64,000 bases of DNA from contig NZ_AQRA01000012.1 of the NCBI RefSeq assembly GCF_000626715.1, positions 58,200-122,199 of the forward strand, read 5' to 3'. The translations under genes were made by a program, and so were the position numbers. The DNA comes from Aquimarina atlantica. GTDB taxonomy: Bacteria > Bacteroidota > Bacteroidia > Flavobacteriales > Flavobacteriaceae. Below, piece after piece: positions 19,498 to 29,271 of the stretch; position 1 is the first letter of the stretch; every line of letters starts with the position of its first letter. The notes under the pieces are model-generated. The model made no database searches, was not told the DNA's origin, and was given only the letters and a program-made list of their open reading frames with translations.

Positions 19498-19974
19498 ATG
19501 AATCAAGATACTATAATCAAACAGATAACATCAGATCTTCTAGAAAGCTTCACCTTCTTTGCAGATTCTAATTATACAGGATATGATCCTTTACATCCGG
19601 TTTCTAAGATTGTATATGCCGCACAGGGAGAGATTACTACACCTCCGGATTTAGGTTTTATGGGATATGGAGGTGGATCAGAAGGAGAAGCCTTTAGTGA
19701 TTGTGGGGTATTAGATCTTGAGTTTTTTTTCCCACTAAATGAAGAAGGTGATTATTACCGTGAAGATGATGACGAGTATAAAGAAAAATGTTTTCATAAT
19801 GCTTGCCAGGCAGTTTTACAGGCACTTACTGCTATTGCCAAAAGTGACGAATTTCAAAAAATACCTAAAGAAGGCCCTGTAGTATTTGTGCTAAACCTGA
19901 TAGATCAGTTTAATAAAGTATTATGTAGAATTCATCCTGATGGAAAGGTTGAATTACCGCCAAAAAAAGAATAG
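19498..19974 (+). CDS. Hypothetical acidic protein
   Basis: An open frame exists from a TTG at 19444, but the ATG at 19498 is preferred and gives 158 aa. The protein has no signal peptide or membrane span. It is strongly acidic in the middle (DYYREDDDEYKEK), holds a glycine stretch MGYGGGSEGE and three cysteines, and looks like a small cytoplasmic domain. I do not recognise the family. It is 57 bp after the membrane protein and 6 bp before the lipoprotein, so the three are probably one transcript. Confidence 0.65.
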   Translation: MNQDTIIKQITSDLLESFTFFADSNYTGYDPLHPVSKIVYAAQGEITTPPDLGFMGYGGGSEGEAFSDCGVLDLEFFFPLNEEGDYYREDDDEYKEKCFHNACQAVLQALTAIAKSDEFQKIPKEGPVVFVLNLIDQFNKVLCRIHPDGKVELPPKKE

Positions 19975-19980
19975 TATAAA

Positions 19981-20715
19981 ATGGAAAAAATCAAATTTCT
20001 AATCATAATGATTATACTCTTTTCTTGTAATAGCGAAAAGAAGCAGATTCTTGAAAAAAACGATACTAAAGAAGAGAATTTTACAAAAAACAAATCATCT
20101 CTTGGTATAAATAAAGAGAAAAGTACAAAAGACTTTACTAATTTTATTGCTGAAGGTTTTGAAATTGCTGTAGTTCAAAATAAGAAAAAGATAGTATTTG
20201 GTGATTTAAATCAGGATGGTTTCGAGGATTTTGTGGCTGTACTGGTAAGTTCGAATCTCAATATAGAGGACAATGATTCCGAAGAGGTTAGAATTGCTAT
20301 CTATGAAGGATCAGAAAATGATAGATATATACAAAAAGCCCTAAGCGGAAACTTAACTTCTGCATTTATTCATAATGAAAACCCAACACTTAAAATAACA
20401 TCCCCAATCCTAAGTGTTAGTCATCAATCTATGCGACACGATTATGAAGTAAAATTTAGATTCGAAAAAAAACACAATAACTACATGCTTATTGGCTCAG
20501 AATTAAATAACTATGGAAATGCTACTCATGATGGAGCAGGTAACACCAGTATTAATTTTTTAACCAAAACAAAAATTAAGAAGCTATTCGCATATGATCA
20601 TGAAAAAGAAAAATTAAACGACCTGAAACCTGTGATAACAAAAATCGAAGAAGACTTAATATCAATTACTCAAATTAATGACCTCAACATATATAAAATT
20701 ATAGGAAGTGAATAA
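19981..20715 (+). CDS. Hypothetical lipoprotein with FG-GAP-like motif
   Basis: The 244-aa protein has a lipoprotein signal ending LFSCN (Cys16) and a Lys/Glu-rich linker. Its core holds VFGDLNQDGFEDFVAVL, the D-x-(N/D)-x-D-G-x-x-D pattern of FG-GAP or EF-hand-like calcium loops, and then beta-rich sequence. It resembles the many Bacteroidota periplasmic lipoproteins of unknown role. Start is firm because of the 6-bp spacing and the signal. The next gene begins 50 bp downstream. Confidence 0.65.
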   Translation: MEKIKFLIIMIILFSCNSEKKQILEKNDTKEENFTKNKSSLGINKEKSTKDFTNFIAEGFEIAVVQNKKKIVFGDLNQDGFEDFVAVLVSSNLNIEDNDSEEVRIAIYEGSENDRYIQKALSGNLTSAFIHNENPTLKITSPILSVSHQSMRHDYEVKFRFEKKHNNYMLIGSELNNYGNATHDGAGNTSINFLTKTKIKKLFAYDHEKEKLNDLKPVITKIEEDLISITQINDLNIYKIIGSE

Positions 20716-20765
20716 AAGTTAATACCACATATAAAAGTTTCATACTCATCAATACTTTATCAATC

Positions 20766-23633
20766 ATGAAAACAATTAAATTTTTAGTATTCATTCTAGT
20801 CATATCAGGAACCTTGTTTTCCTGTAAAAAGAATACAACAGCAGAAGAATCACCTCAAGAAATTGTTGAGAATAAGGAGTTTAAAGTCGATTTCGAAAAA
20901 TTTACACTCGATAATGGATTACAGGTGATATTTCATATCGATCGATCAGATCCTGTTGTTGCTGTTGCTCTAACTGCACACGTGGGTTCTGCTCGTGAAA
21001 AAGAAGGAAGAACCGGTTTTGCTCATCTATTCGAACATTTACTTTTTCTAGAATCAGAAAACTTAGGAAAAGGTGGATTAGATAAAATGAGTGCTCGCAT
21101 TGGCGGATCTGGAGCAAATGGGTCTACAAGCCAGGATCGTACAAATTATTACCAGACTGTGCCTAAAGATGCACTTGAGAAAATGATTTGGGCAGAAGCC
21201 GATAAACTAGGCTTTTTTATCAATACGGTTACCGATCCCGTTCTGGCCAAAGAAAAACAGGTGGTTAAAAATGAAAAGCGTCAAAGTGTAGACAATCGCC
21301 CTTATGGTCATGTTAATTATGTAATCGATAAAAACATGTATCCTGCAGATCATCCATATAGCTGGCAGGTAATTGGTTCATTAGAAGATTTACAAAATGC
21401 TACCCTACAAGATGTAAAAGATTTCTACAATCATTGGTATGTTCCTAATAATGTTACCCTTACCATAGCTGGTGATTTTGATCCAGATCAAGCTAAAACA
21501 TGGGTACATAAATATTTTGATGAAATTAAACGAGGAGAAGATATCCCTGCATTAGAAAAACGCCCTGTGGTTTTAACAGAAACCAAAAAATTACAGTACG
21601 AAGATAATTTTGCCCGTCTTCCGCAATTAACAATGACCTGGCCAACTGTACCTGTATATCATCCCGATTCGTATGCTTTAGAAGTACTTTCTACCTATCT
21701 ATCTGAAGGAAAAAAAGCTCCTTTCAATAAAGTATTGGTAGAAGATAAACAACTTACTCCCGAAATAACCATGTTTAATTTTGGATCAGAATTAGCTGGT
21801 CAATATCATTTGATTATTCGTGGGTTTGAAAACACAGATTTAAACACTATCGACAGTGCTATTTCTGAAGCTTTTGTAAAATTTGAAACCGAAGGCATCT
21901 CACAAGACGATCTTGATCGTATTAAGGCCAGTCAGGAAACTGCATTTTATAATGGGTTATCTAGTGTGCTAGGTAAAGGATTTCAGCTAGCACAATATGA
22001 AATTTTTGCGGGAGATCCCGGCTTTATCAATCAGGATGTAAAAAACATTCTTGCAGTTACCATTGATGATGTGAATAGAGTATATAATCAATATATCAAA
22101 GGCAAGCATTATGTTGCAACAAGCTTTGTTCCTATTGGGCAAGCTAATTTGGCTTTAAAAGATTCTAAACTTGCAGAAGTAGTCGAAGAAAAAATTGTAG
22201 AAGGAGCAGAAGAAAATTTTGATGCCAGTATAGCGGCAGATTATGAGAAAACACCTTCGAGTTTTGACCGCTCTACAGAACCACCGTATGGAGATACTCC
22301 AGAAGTAACAGTACCGCAGGTATGGCAAGATCAGTTTTCATCAGGAATTGAAGTATACGGGATACAAAATGATGAAGTTCCTTTGGTGCAATTTAGCATA
22401 AACATAAGAGGAGGTTTATTGTTAGAAAAACCAGATAAAGTAGGCGTATCAAACTTATTAGCACAGCTCATGACTAAAGGTACTCAAAACAAAACTACAG
22501 AAGAATTAGAAAATGCTATAGAAAGCCTGGGAGCATTTATTAATATATCTGCAAGAGATGAAAGTATTGTGATAAATGGAAGTACCTTATCGAGAAACTA
22601 TAATAAAATTATGGCTTTGGTAGAAGAAATGATTCTTCAGCCAAGATGGGATCTTAAAGAATTTGAGTTAATTAAACAGAGTGTTATTAGCCAAATTCAA
22701 CAAGAAAAAGCAAGTCCCATAAGTATCGCCAGTAATGAATATGCTAAACTAAGCTATGGAAAAGATCATATTCTTTCGCATAATAATTTAGGTACAGAAA
22801 CCTCTATATCTGCTATTACAATAGAAGATCTTAAACAATATTACAATGCTAATATAGTTCCTAATGTTACCAAAATGCATGTAGTAGGTGATATTACAAA
22901 AGCTATGACAAAAACATCTCTGGCAAACCTCAATACCAAATGGCAACGCAAAGAAGTTAAATTTCCGGCTTTAGACGCTCCTAAAGCCCCGCAGCAATCC
23001 AAAGTATATTTTTATGATGTACCCGATGCTAAACAATCTCAATTACGATTTGGATACCCCGCATTAGCAGCAACAGACCCAGATTACTACCCTGTGCAGG
23101 TCATGAATTATCGCCTGGGTGGTGGTGGTTTTGCATCACAACTCACACAACAATTACGAGAAGGTAAAGGATATACCTATGGAATACGCTCTAGGTTTTC
23201 GGGAAGTACTATCCCGGGAATGTTTACCATATCTAGTGGTGTGCGATCTAATGTTACTTATGAATCTGCAGATTTGATCAAAGAAATCCTGAATAACTAC
23301 GGAAAAAATTATACTCAAGAGGATTTAGATATCACCAAAAGTTCTTTAATAAAAAGTAATGCAAGAGCTTTTGAAACCTTTAATTCTAAATTAAATATGC
23401 TAACCAATATGAGTACATTTCAATACCCAAAAGATTATGTTACGCAAAGAGAGACAATTGTAAATAATATGACTGTAGATGAGATTAAAAAACTAACAGG
23501 TACATATCTAGATCCTAATAAAATGATTTATCTTGTGGTAGGTGATGCAAAAACGCAGCTCAAAAAACTAGAACAGTTAGGTTTTGGAACTCCTGTTTTA
23601 TTGAACGAAGAAAACACCACAGTTAAGGATTAA
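20766..23633 (+). CDS. M16-family metallopeptidase lipoprotein
   Basis: The 955-aa protein has a lipobox ending TLFSC (Cys20) and two M16 (pitrilysin/PqqL-like) repeats. The first repeat has the inverted zinc motif H87-L-F-E-H91 with a downstream glutamate in KNEKRQS; the second (from about 510) has the same fold but lacks the zinc motif, the usual active plus inactive pair. It probably degrades peptides in the periplasm. The R-x-x-x-Y motif in LREGKGYTYGIRSRF is the expected substrate-binding Arg/Tyr pair. It ends an array of genes starting at rsgA. Confidence 0.9.
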   Translation: MKTIKFLVFILVISGTLFSCKKNTTAEESPQEIVENKEFKVDFEKFTLDNGLQVIFHIDRSDPVVAVALTAHVGSAREKEGRTGFAHLFEHLLFLESENLGKGGLDKMSARIGGSGANGSTSQDRTNYYQTVPKDALEKMIWAEADKLGFFINTVTDPVLAKEKQVVKNEKRQSVDNRPYGHVNYVIDKNMYPADHPYSWQVIGSLEDLQNATLQDVKDFYNHWYVPNNVTLTIAGDFDPDQAKTWVHKYFDEIKRGEDIPALEKRPVVLTETKKLQYEDNFARLPQLTMTWPTVPVYHPDSYALEVLSTYLSEGKKAPFNKVLVEDKQLTPEITMFNFGSELAGQYHLIIRGFENTDLNTIDSAISEAFVKFETEGISQDDLDRIKASQETAFYNGLSSVLGKGFQLAQYEIFAGDPGFINQDVKNILAVTIDDVNRVYNQYIKGKHYVATSFVPIGQANLALKDSKLAEVVEEKIVEGAEENFDASIAADYEKTPSSFDRSTEPPYGDTPEVTVPQVWQDQFSSGIEVYGIQNDEVPLVQFSINIRGGLLLEKPDKVGVSNLLAQLMTKGTQNKTTEELENAIESLGAFINISARDESIVINGSTLSRNYNKIMALVEEMILQPRWDLKEFELIKQSVISQIQQEKASPISIASNEYAKLSYGKDHILSHNNLGTETSISAITIEDLKQYYNANIVPNVTKMHVVGDITKAMTKTSLANLNTKWQRKEVKFPALDAPKAPQQSKVYFYDVPDAKQSQLRFGYPALAATDPDYYPVQVMNYRLGGGGFASQLTQQLREGKGYTYGIRSRFSGSTIPGMFTISSGVRSNVTYESADLIKEILNNYGKNYTQEDLDITKSSLIKSNARAFETFNSKLNMLTNMSTFQYPKDYVTQRETIVNNMTVDEIKKLTGTYLDPNKMIYLVVGDAKTQLKKLEQLGFGTPVLLNEENTTVKD

Positions 23634-23679
23634 TTAAAGTTTCTGATTTATTTTATAGAAACATCTTAAAATAGTAAAC

Positions 23680-23716
23680 ACAGGCCTATTCTGAAATAAG
23701 CTCAGAATAGGCCTGT
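23680..23716. terminator. Inverted repeat, probable terminator
   Basis: ACAGGCCTATTCTGA (23680-23694) and TCAGAATAGGCCTGT (23702-23716) form a perfect 15-bp stem with a 7-nt loop, 46 bp after the M16 stop. It lacks a strong T run, so termination is likely but not certain. Confidence 0.65.
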
Positions 23717-23813
23717 ATAGTATTCGTTGTATTGATATAGCAAAATCCATTATCAATTCTCTATCTTTATAACCAATAACGCTACATATAATTAGTATTA
23801 GTAAGGATCAAAA

Positions 23814-24620
23814 ATGAATAAGTTAAATAAAGGAGAATTCTTTGGTAGTCATAAACAAAAAGTAAACTATGATCAACTAATTATAACTGATACCGAATAC
23901 ACCCATGAAAAAGTGGATTGGCATTATCATGAAAATCCATATTTTACTTATCTTCTTCAAGGGAAACTTTTTGAATCTAACAAAAAAGAATCGTACCATC
24001 TTACTTCTGGAAGTTTATTATTTCATAACTGGCAAGACGCACATTTTAACATAAAGCCTCCCGTATACACAAGAGGGTTTCATATAGAATTAAATGCAGA
24101 TTGGTTTAATACATACGAATTATCTTCTTTCGATTTTGAAGGAAGTATCAAATTACAAAACCCTATGATCAAGGAAGCCATGAACAAAATTTTCATGGAA
24201 ACAAAGGTTAATGATGATCAAAGTAAATTAAGTATCGAGTTATTATTATTAGATGTTTTTGGTAAAATACATAACAAAAACAAGAATGAAACTTATAAAA
24301 TTCCTACTTGGGTTCGAACACTTAAAGACATCATTCATGAAGAACCACTTCTATATAACTCCTTAACAGCACTAGCAAAACACCTAAATATACACCCTTC
24401 TCATTTATCCAGAGATTTCCCTAAATATTTTGATAGCACTTTAGGGCAGTACATTCGAAAACAAAAGGTAAATAAAGCTGTTTCATTACTAGCCGACAAA
24501 AGTAAATCTCTAACCGATATTTGCTATGAGTGTGAGTTTTATGACCAAAGCCATTTTATTTACAATTTCAAAAATGTCTATGGCATAACACCTTCAAAAT
24601 TTAGAAAAGAAATACTCTAA
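23814..24620 (+). CDS. AraC-family transcriptional regulator
   Basis: The 268-aa protein has an N-terminal cupin-like sensing domain (HYHENPYFTYLLQGKLFE) and a C-terminal pair of helix-turn-helix motifs in about 165-265 (SLTALAKHLNIHPSHLSRDF and LTDICYECEFYDQSHF), with the family's closing YGITPSKFRK. It lacks a membrane segment. The next gene, a serine hydrolase, starts 56 bp downstream and may be its target or co-transcribed partner. The inducer is unknown. Confidence 0.88.
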   Translation: MNKLNKGEFFGSHKQKVNYDQLIITDTEYTHEKVDWHYHENPYFTYLLQGKLFESNKKESYHLTSGSLLFHNWQDAHFNIKPPVYTRGFHIELNADWFNTYELSSFDFEGSIKLQNPMIKEAMNKIFMETKVNDDQSKLSIELLLLDVFGKIHNKNKNETYKIPTWVRTLKDIIHEEPLLYNSLTALAKHLNIHPSHLSRDFPKYFDSTLGQYIRKQKVNKAVSLLADKSKSLTDICYECEFYDQSHFIYNFKNVYGITPSKFRKEIL

Positions 24621-24676
24621 TGTTAATTTTATACAATTTTGCGAATACGAAAGGTTCAATATTTGTAAAAAAAACA

Positions 24677-26407
24677 ATGAGCAATACATATAAATTATTT
24701 TTTGGGATTCTAATACTTGTTTTCAACATAGTACATTCCCAAGTAAACATGAACACATACCAAGGACAGTGGGAAGGACAAATCAATAACAAAAATGCTT
24801 TTAATTTTAAGGTAGAAATCCAGCCTTTAGCTAATCACAAATATCATCTCACCATTGCTAATACAGATCTCGTTGTTGATACAGTTGTAACGTCCAAATC
24901 CCCAAAAAACATAACGCTTGATTTACCAGGTAATCTTCGATTTAATGGTGCTATGAATATTAATAAAACCAGTATTAGTGGTTTCTTTACATCTGGCATA
25001 CTACAATACCATGTTTTACTAAAAACAACAGGTAACGATAAATATACTGGTACATGGAATATTTTTATGGTAGACCAACTTCTATCACAATCTATGTATC
25101 TAAGCATAGAAAATGCAAGCGAAGAAAACTATGAAGCCTATCCTTTTTTTAAAGATCAACGTTTTACAGGAACCTGGTGTGCTAATTTCTCTAAAAAAGA
25201 CGATATCATCAATTTTTATGATTTTAAAACCGGGCTTCAGTTTAGAGGAAAACTAAAATCAGAACTTATAGAAATAGACATTCTACTTGCAGGAAAAAGC
25301 ATTACTAAGGTTGCTTTCAGAAAATCAAAAGACGAATGGCAACTAAGGCCAACAAATCTGATTTATAATGCTACTTATAAAAAACCTAATTTGCTTGAAG
25401 ACGGATGGAAAATATCAGATCTAAACACTTTCAATATCGATAAAGATATGCTAGGTGTCATGGAAGATAGTATTCAAAAACAATCTTTAACTCATGTTCA
25501 TAGTGTTTTAATTGCTAAAGAAGAAAAGTTAATTTATGAAAACTACTTTTCTTCACATAATCAGGATATTTCTCATGATCAGCGATCGGCATCCAAAAGT
25601 ATTTCTTCGGCTATGATTGGCATTGCTATCGATCATAATATACTTCCTGGTGTTAATCAGAGTATATATAATTATATCCCCAAACCATATCAATATACAA
25701 AAGACAGCACCAAATCAAAGATTACCATTGCTCATTTACTGACTATGAGTTCTGGGATTGATGCTATCGATTTTGGAATAGATCGCAAATCAATAGCTTC
25801 AGAAAATAATTATCAACCCACGCAAGATTGGTTAAAAACAGTTCTCGAAGCACCCATGGTTTACCAACCCGGTGATGTTTCTAACTATGGTTCTGCTAAC
25901 CCTTACTTATTAGGGGTTATATTAGGCAATACTATTACAGAACCATTAGAATTATTTATGGATCAAAAATTATTCGAGCCTTTGGGTATTTCAAACTATA
26001 TCATTCAAAATAATGAAAAGGGAACTCCTTACTTTGGTGGCGGAATGTATTTAACACCGAGAGATATGCTTAAATTCGGTCAATTATACCTCAATAAAGG
26101 TGTCTGGAAAGGCAATAGGATTATTTCAGAAAAATGGGTAGAAGAATCTTTTAAAAAACATCATATCCTCGCCAATACAAAAGATAAAAACGAATATGGG
26201 TACTTGTGGTGGCATAAAACATATACTGTAAAAGGTAAAAAGATAAAGTCTATAGAAGCACGTGGTGCTGGGGGGCAATACATTTTTGTAATTCCCGAAT
26301 TAAACCTTGTAGCTGCAATCACTTCTGGAAATTATAGAAACGGACGATATTGGCAACCCGAAAAAATAATGGAAAACTATATTTTACCTGCTGTAATCAA
26401 TCCATAA
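24677..26407 (+). CDS. Secreted serine hydrolase, beta-lactamase family
   Basis: The 576-aa form starts at ATG 24677 with a signal peptide (ending IVHSQ); the longer frame from 24620 would put untranslated-looking sequence in front of it. Residues 25-230 form a beta-rich domain of unknown type, and 255-576 a class C beta-lactamase/esterase domain with the S304-A-S-K307 catalytic Ser and Lys, a Y-G-S triad position in VSNYGSANPYLLG and the GAGGQYI region. The real substrate is not known; most such proteins are peptidases or esterases rather than drug-resistance enzymes. It follows an AraC regulator. Confidence 0.83.
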   Translation: MSNTYKLFFGILILVFNIVHSQVNMNTYQGQWEGQINNKNAFNFKVEIQPLANHKYHLTIANTDLVVDTVVTSKSPKNITLDLPGNLRFNGAMNINKTSISGFFTSGILQYHVLLKTTGNDKYTGTWNIFMVDQLLSQSMYLSIENASEENYEAYPFFKDQRFTGTWCANFSKKDDIINFYDFKTGLQFRGKLKSELIEIDILLAGKSITKVAFRKSKDEWQLRPTNLIYNATYKKPNLLEDGWKISDLNTFNIDKDMLGVMEDSIQKQSLTHVHSVLIAKEEKLIYENYFSSHNQDISHDQRSASKSISSAMIGIAIDHNILPGVNQSIYNYIPKPYQYTKDSTKSKITIAHLLTMSSGIDAIDFGIDRKSIASENNYQPTQDWLKTVLEAPMVYQPGDVSNYGSANPYLLGVILGNTITEPLELFMDQKLFEPLGISNYIIQNNEKGTPYFGGGMYLTPRDMLKFGQLYLNKGVWKGNRIISEKWVEESFKKHHILANTKDKNEYGYLWWHKTYTVKGKKIKSIEARGAGGQYIFVIPELNLVAAITSGNYRNGRYWQPEKIMENYILPAVINP

Positions 26408-26638
26408 GCCTATATCTCAAAAATAGTTAAGATCAAAAGGCATAGTTTATTTATAAAATAACTTTCTGATATACGTCTAGTAGTTATAAAACGAATAATC
26501 GAATTTCACTATATCCATCAAATAAATATATCTAATTAACTAAACGATTTTGTATTTTTAAATTTAAGAAATAGAAGTGGTTAAAAAGAACTTTTTTCTG
26601 AACATTAGTCTAGTATTATTTCTATAATTTATACTGAA

Positions 26639-27418
26639 ATGAAACGGATACATGCATTTGAATTCGAGGATTTACATTGGTTTCCTAAAAATTTACGAAA
26701 CTACATGACCGACTTTTTACAATTTGGATCTAATACATTCGATATCTATAAAAATGTTTTCCCCGTTCTTGAAAGAGGAATCAAAAGTGCTGGAAACAAC
26801 AAAATAATTGATATTGCTTCTGGTGGCGGAGGTGGCTTAATCAAACTTGCCGAACACTTGAAAAAGAATAATCCAACATTAAAAATTACTCTTTCTGACT
26901 ATTACCCTAATCTACATGCTTTTAAGAGAACAAAATCAAAAATGCCAGATGTATTTGATTTTATTGACTATCCTGTAAATGCAATGCATGTTTCTTCAGA
27001 ATTAAAAGGATTTAGAACGCAGTTTACATCGCTACACCATTTTAAACCAGAAAATGCAAAAGCCATTTTTCAGAATGCTATAGATTCTAATCAACCCATT
27101 GGAGTTTTTGAACCCCAACAAAGAAATATCAAAAGCATGATTCCTATGCTCCTATCCCCTATTACGGTTATATTAATGACTCCTTTTATTAGGCCTTTTA
27201 AGCCAGGTAGAATATTATTTACCTACCTTATTCCGGTATTACCACTATGTATACTTTGGGATGGAGTAATCTCTGTATTGAGAACATACACGATTTCTGA
27301 GTTGAAACAAATGATCTCTGAATTGAATAACAGCAATAGTTTTGATTGGGAAATTGAAGCAAAACAAGGAAAACCAAGTGAAATTCTATACGTATTAGGT
27401 ATACCAAAAGAAAGTTAA
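26639..27418 (+). CDS. Class I SAM methyltransferase-like protein
   Basis: The 259-aa protein has a glycine-rich SAM motif IIDIASGGGGGLIKLAE at residues 56-72 and an acidic position after strand 2 (ITLSDYYPN), which fit a Rossmann methyltransferase. The region 165-215 is very hydrophobic (MLLSPITVILMTPFI and ILFTYLIPVLPLCILW), suggesting two membrane-associated helices, unusual for the family. The substrate is not identifiable. It lies 18 bp before the pirin gene. Confidence 0.7.
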   Translation: MKRIHAFEFEDLHWFPKNLRNYMTDFLQFGSNTFDIYKNVFPVLERGIKSAGNNKIIDIASGGGGGLIKLAEHLKKNNPTLKITLSDYYPNLHAFKRTKSKMPDVFDFIDYPVNAMHVSSELKGFRTQFTSLHHFKPENAKAIFQNAIDSNQPIGVFEPQQRNIKSMIPMLLSPITVILMTPFIRPFKPGRILFTYLIPVLPLCILWDGVISVLRTYTISELKQMISELNNSNSFDWEIEAKQGKPSEILYVLGIPKES

Positions 27419-27436
27419 GTATTTATATAAATCACT

Positions 27437-28150
27437 ATGAAAACAGTTCTTCACAAATCAAACACCAGAGGAAAAGCAGAATACGGGTGGTTAAATTCTA
27501 ATCATTCTTTTAGTTTCGCAAATTATTATGATCCAGAAAGAATGAATTTTGGGGCACTGCGTGTGCTTAATGATGATATAGTTGCACCAGGTATGGGTTT
27601 TAAGAAACATCCACATGATAATATGGAGATTATATCTATTCCTTTAGAAGGTGATCTGGAGCATAAAGACAGTATGGGAAATACTACGGTTATAAAGCAA
27701 GGAGACATACAAGTAATGAGTGCTGGTACAGGTATATTTCATAGCGAGCGTAATAAAAATAGGGATCGTGATGTAAAATTTCTACAGATTTGGATTGTCC
27801 CTAATAAAAGAGATGTCGAACCCAGGTATGATCAAATTACTTTAAATTCTAAAAATCTACAAAATCAATTATATCAAATTCTATCTCCCAACACAGAAGA
27901 TTCGGGAGTATGGATACATCAGGATGCCTGGTTTTATATAGGCGAATTAGAAATGGGTAATATCCAGAATTATACCCTAAAAGATCCTAAAAACGGAGTC
28001 TACATATTTATACTAGATGGTGATCTAACAATAGAAAATCAAGACCTACATAAAAGAGATGGATTTGGTTTATGGGAAACAGATCGTATTAAAATTAAGG
28101 CTGATTCCGATTCAAAAATATTACTGATGGAAGTGCCAATGACGAGTTAG
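27437..28150 (+). CDS. Pirin-family (YhhW-like) bicupin protein
   Basis: The 237-aa protein has the pirin N-terminal cupin: GWLNSNHSFSFANYYDP, the metal-binding HPHDNMEIISIPLEGDLEH with its histidines and glutamate, and SAGTGIFHSE. The C-terminal cupin is less conserved. E. coli YhhW is a quercetin 2,3-dioxygenase; other pirins act in stress signalling. The role here is unknown. Length and motifs are normal. It is adjacent to, and probably transcribed with, the methyltransferase-like gene. Confidence 0.88.
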   Translation: MKTVLHKSNTRGKAEYGWLNSNHSFSFANYYDPERMNFGALRVLNDDIVAPGMGFKKHPHDNMEIISIPLEGDLEHKDSMGNTTVIKQGDIQVMSAGTGIFHSERNKNRDRDVKFLQIWIVPNKRDVEPRYDQITLNSKNLQNQLYQILSPNTEDSGVWIHQDAWFYIGELEMGNIQNYTLKDPKNGVYIFILDGDLTIENQDLHKRDGFGLWETDRIKIKADSDSKILLMEVPMTS

Positions 28151-28556
28151 TTTCGATCATAATATCTATAAAAACTTCATTTTTAAGTAAAAAACACATG
28201 ATCAAGTTAGTTTGTAATTCTAATGCTTAAAAGGGTATATATCTTCTCTTTTAAAAATACATAATAATCAACAAAAACCAACTATTAATGATTATTCTAT
28301 AACAAATACCTCTATAAGCTCGACTAATGTTATCAAATTGTTAATTATCAAGTTTATTAAAGCAACTTCAATGTTAGCAAATTTTCAATAAAATAGTTTA
28401 AAAATTGATAAAACGGCTCTTGTTTTAACAAGGTATTAGTAATTAATAACTCTCTTTAGACTCTTATTAAAAACTTCATAATTTATTCTTTTAAAAACTT
28501 CTGATTATCAAATAATTCGTTAGCATAATTTTAATATTTTCTGTCATTTTTTTAGA

Positions 28557-28720
28557 TACATTTGCCGCCGATTTAAACGAATAAAATTTAACCCAAAATA
28601 GAATTTAAAACGATGATCAAAAAATAGTTTCTCTTTATACGAGTTATAGAGTTAGCCAAAAAACAAAAGAATCTATTTAAAAAGAGACTGCCCTTATAAG
28701 GTGGTCTTTTTTTTTATACA
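28557..28720 (+). ncRNA. Candidate small RNA or leader RNA
   Basis: TACATTTG (28557-28564) is an exact TAnnTTTG match, so transcription could begin near 28570. About 115 nt downstream an intrinsic terminator (AGACTGCC / GGTGGTCT, 8 pairs including two G-T pairs, 7-nt loop, then nine Ts) lies at 28685-28716. In between is a four-codon frame, ATGATCAAAAAATAG (28612-28626), and a weak hairpin near 28630-28650. The arrangement fits a short RNA or an attenuated leader of the gene at 28762. The -33 element is poor, so confidence is limited. Confidence 0.4.
28685..28716 (+). terminator. Intrinsic terminator of the candidate RNA
   Basis: AGACTGCC pairs with GGTGGTCT around CTTATAA, followed directly by a run of Ts. 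It ends about 45 bp before the next start codon. Confidence 0.65.
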
Positions 28721-28761
28721 AAAAATCAAAACAGTATCTTTAAAAAAATAATACCGAAAAA

Positions 28762-29271
28762 ATGAAAACGCTACATACGGTTCTTGTTCTTATTTTTGTG
28801 GGATTTGGCTGCTCACAAACTATTGCTCAAGAATCAATAGATCATAAATACAAAGAATTTAATTTTTGGATTGGAGAATGGAATGTATATAAACACAATA
28901 CAGATTCTATTGTAGGAAGAAGTAAGATAGAGTCTATTATAGACAATAAAGTAATTAAAGAAACCTATCATTCTACAACATCAAAATATCATGGCACCAG
29001 TCTAAATAAGTATAATCCAAGAATTGATCAATGGGAACAATTTTGGGTAGATAATAGTGGTCTTACCTTACACATTGCTGGCAATCTAGAAGAAGGTGAA
29101 ATGATATTACAAAATGAAGTGATCACCAAAAAAGAGGTTCTGTTAAATAAGATTAAGTGGCAAAAAAACAGTAATCATACAGTACGACAAACCTGGTATC
29201 AAAGCACTGATAAAGGAAAAAATTGGGTGATTGTATTTGATGGTGATTATAAACCAGTAAAAAAGAATTAA
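28762..29271 (+). CDS. Lipocalin-like secreted protein (DUF1579-like)
   Basis: The 169-aa protein has a signal peptide (ending QTIAQ at about 23; also a Cys17 that could be a weak lipobox). The core starts FNFWIGEWNVYK, the motif of DUF1579-type beta-barrel proteins, and continues with alternating strands ending VIVFDGDYKP. The function is not known; small-molecule binding is an inference from the fold. Its stop codon overlaps the stop of the converging rimO by two bases. Confidence 0.75.
   Translation: MKTLHTVLVLIFVGFGCSQTIAQESIDHKYKEFNFWIGEWNVYKHNTDSIVGRSKIESIIDNKVIKETYHSTTSKYHGTSLNKYNPRIDQWEQFWVDNSGLTLHIAGNLEEGEMILQNEVITKKEVLLNKIKWQKNSNHTVRQTWYQSTDKGKNWVIVFDGDYKPVKKN

Larger units (their letters stand above)
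28151..28761 (+). other. Intergenic region with a possible small RNA
   Basis: About 610 bp without a protein gene. The first 400 bp are AT-rich with no structure that I can support. The last 200 bp hold a -7 match at 28557 and a T-run terminator near 28690, described separately. Confidence 0.5.

Noticed and set aside
24677..26407. Antibiotic-resistance beta-lactamase
   Set aside because: The fold and S-x-x-K are shared with many esterases and peptidases; the Y-x-N position is Y-G-S and there is no resistance context.
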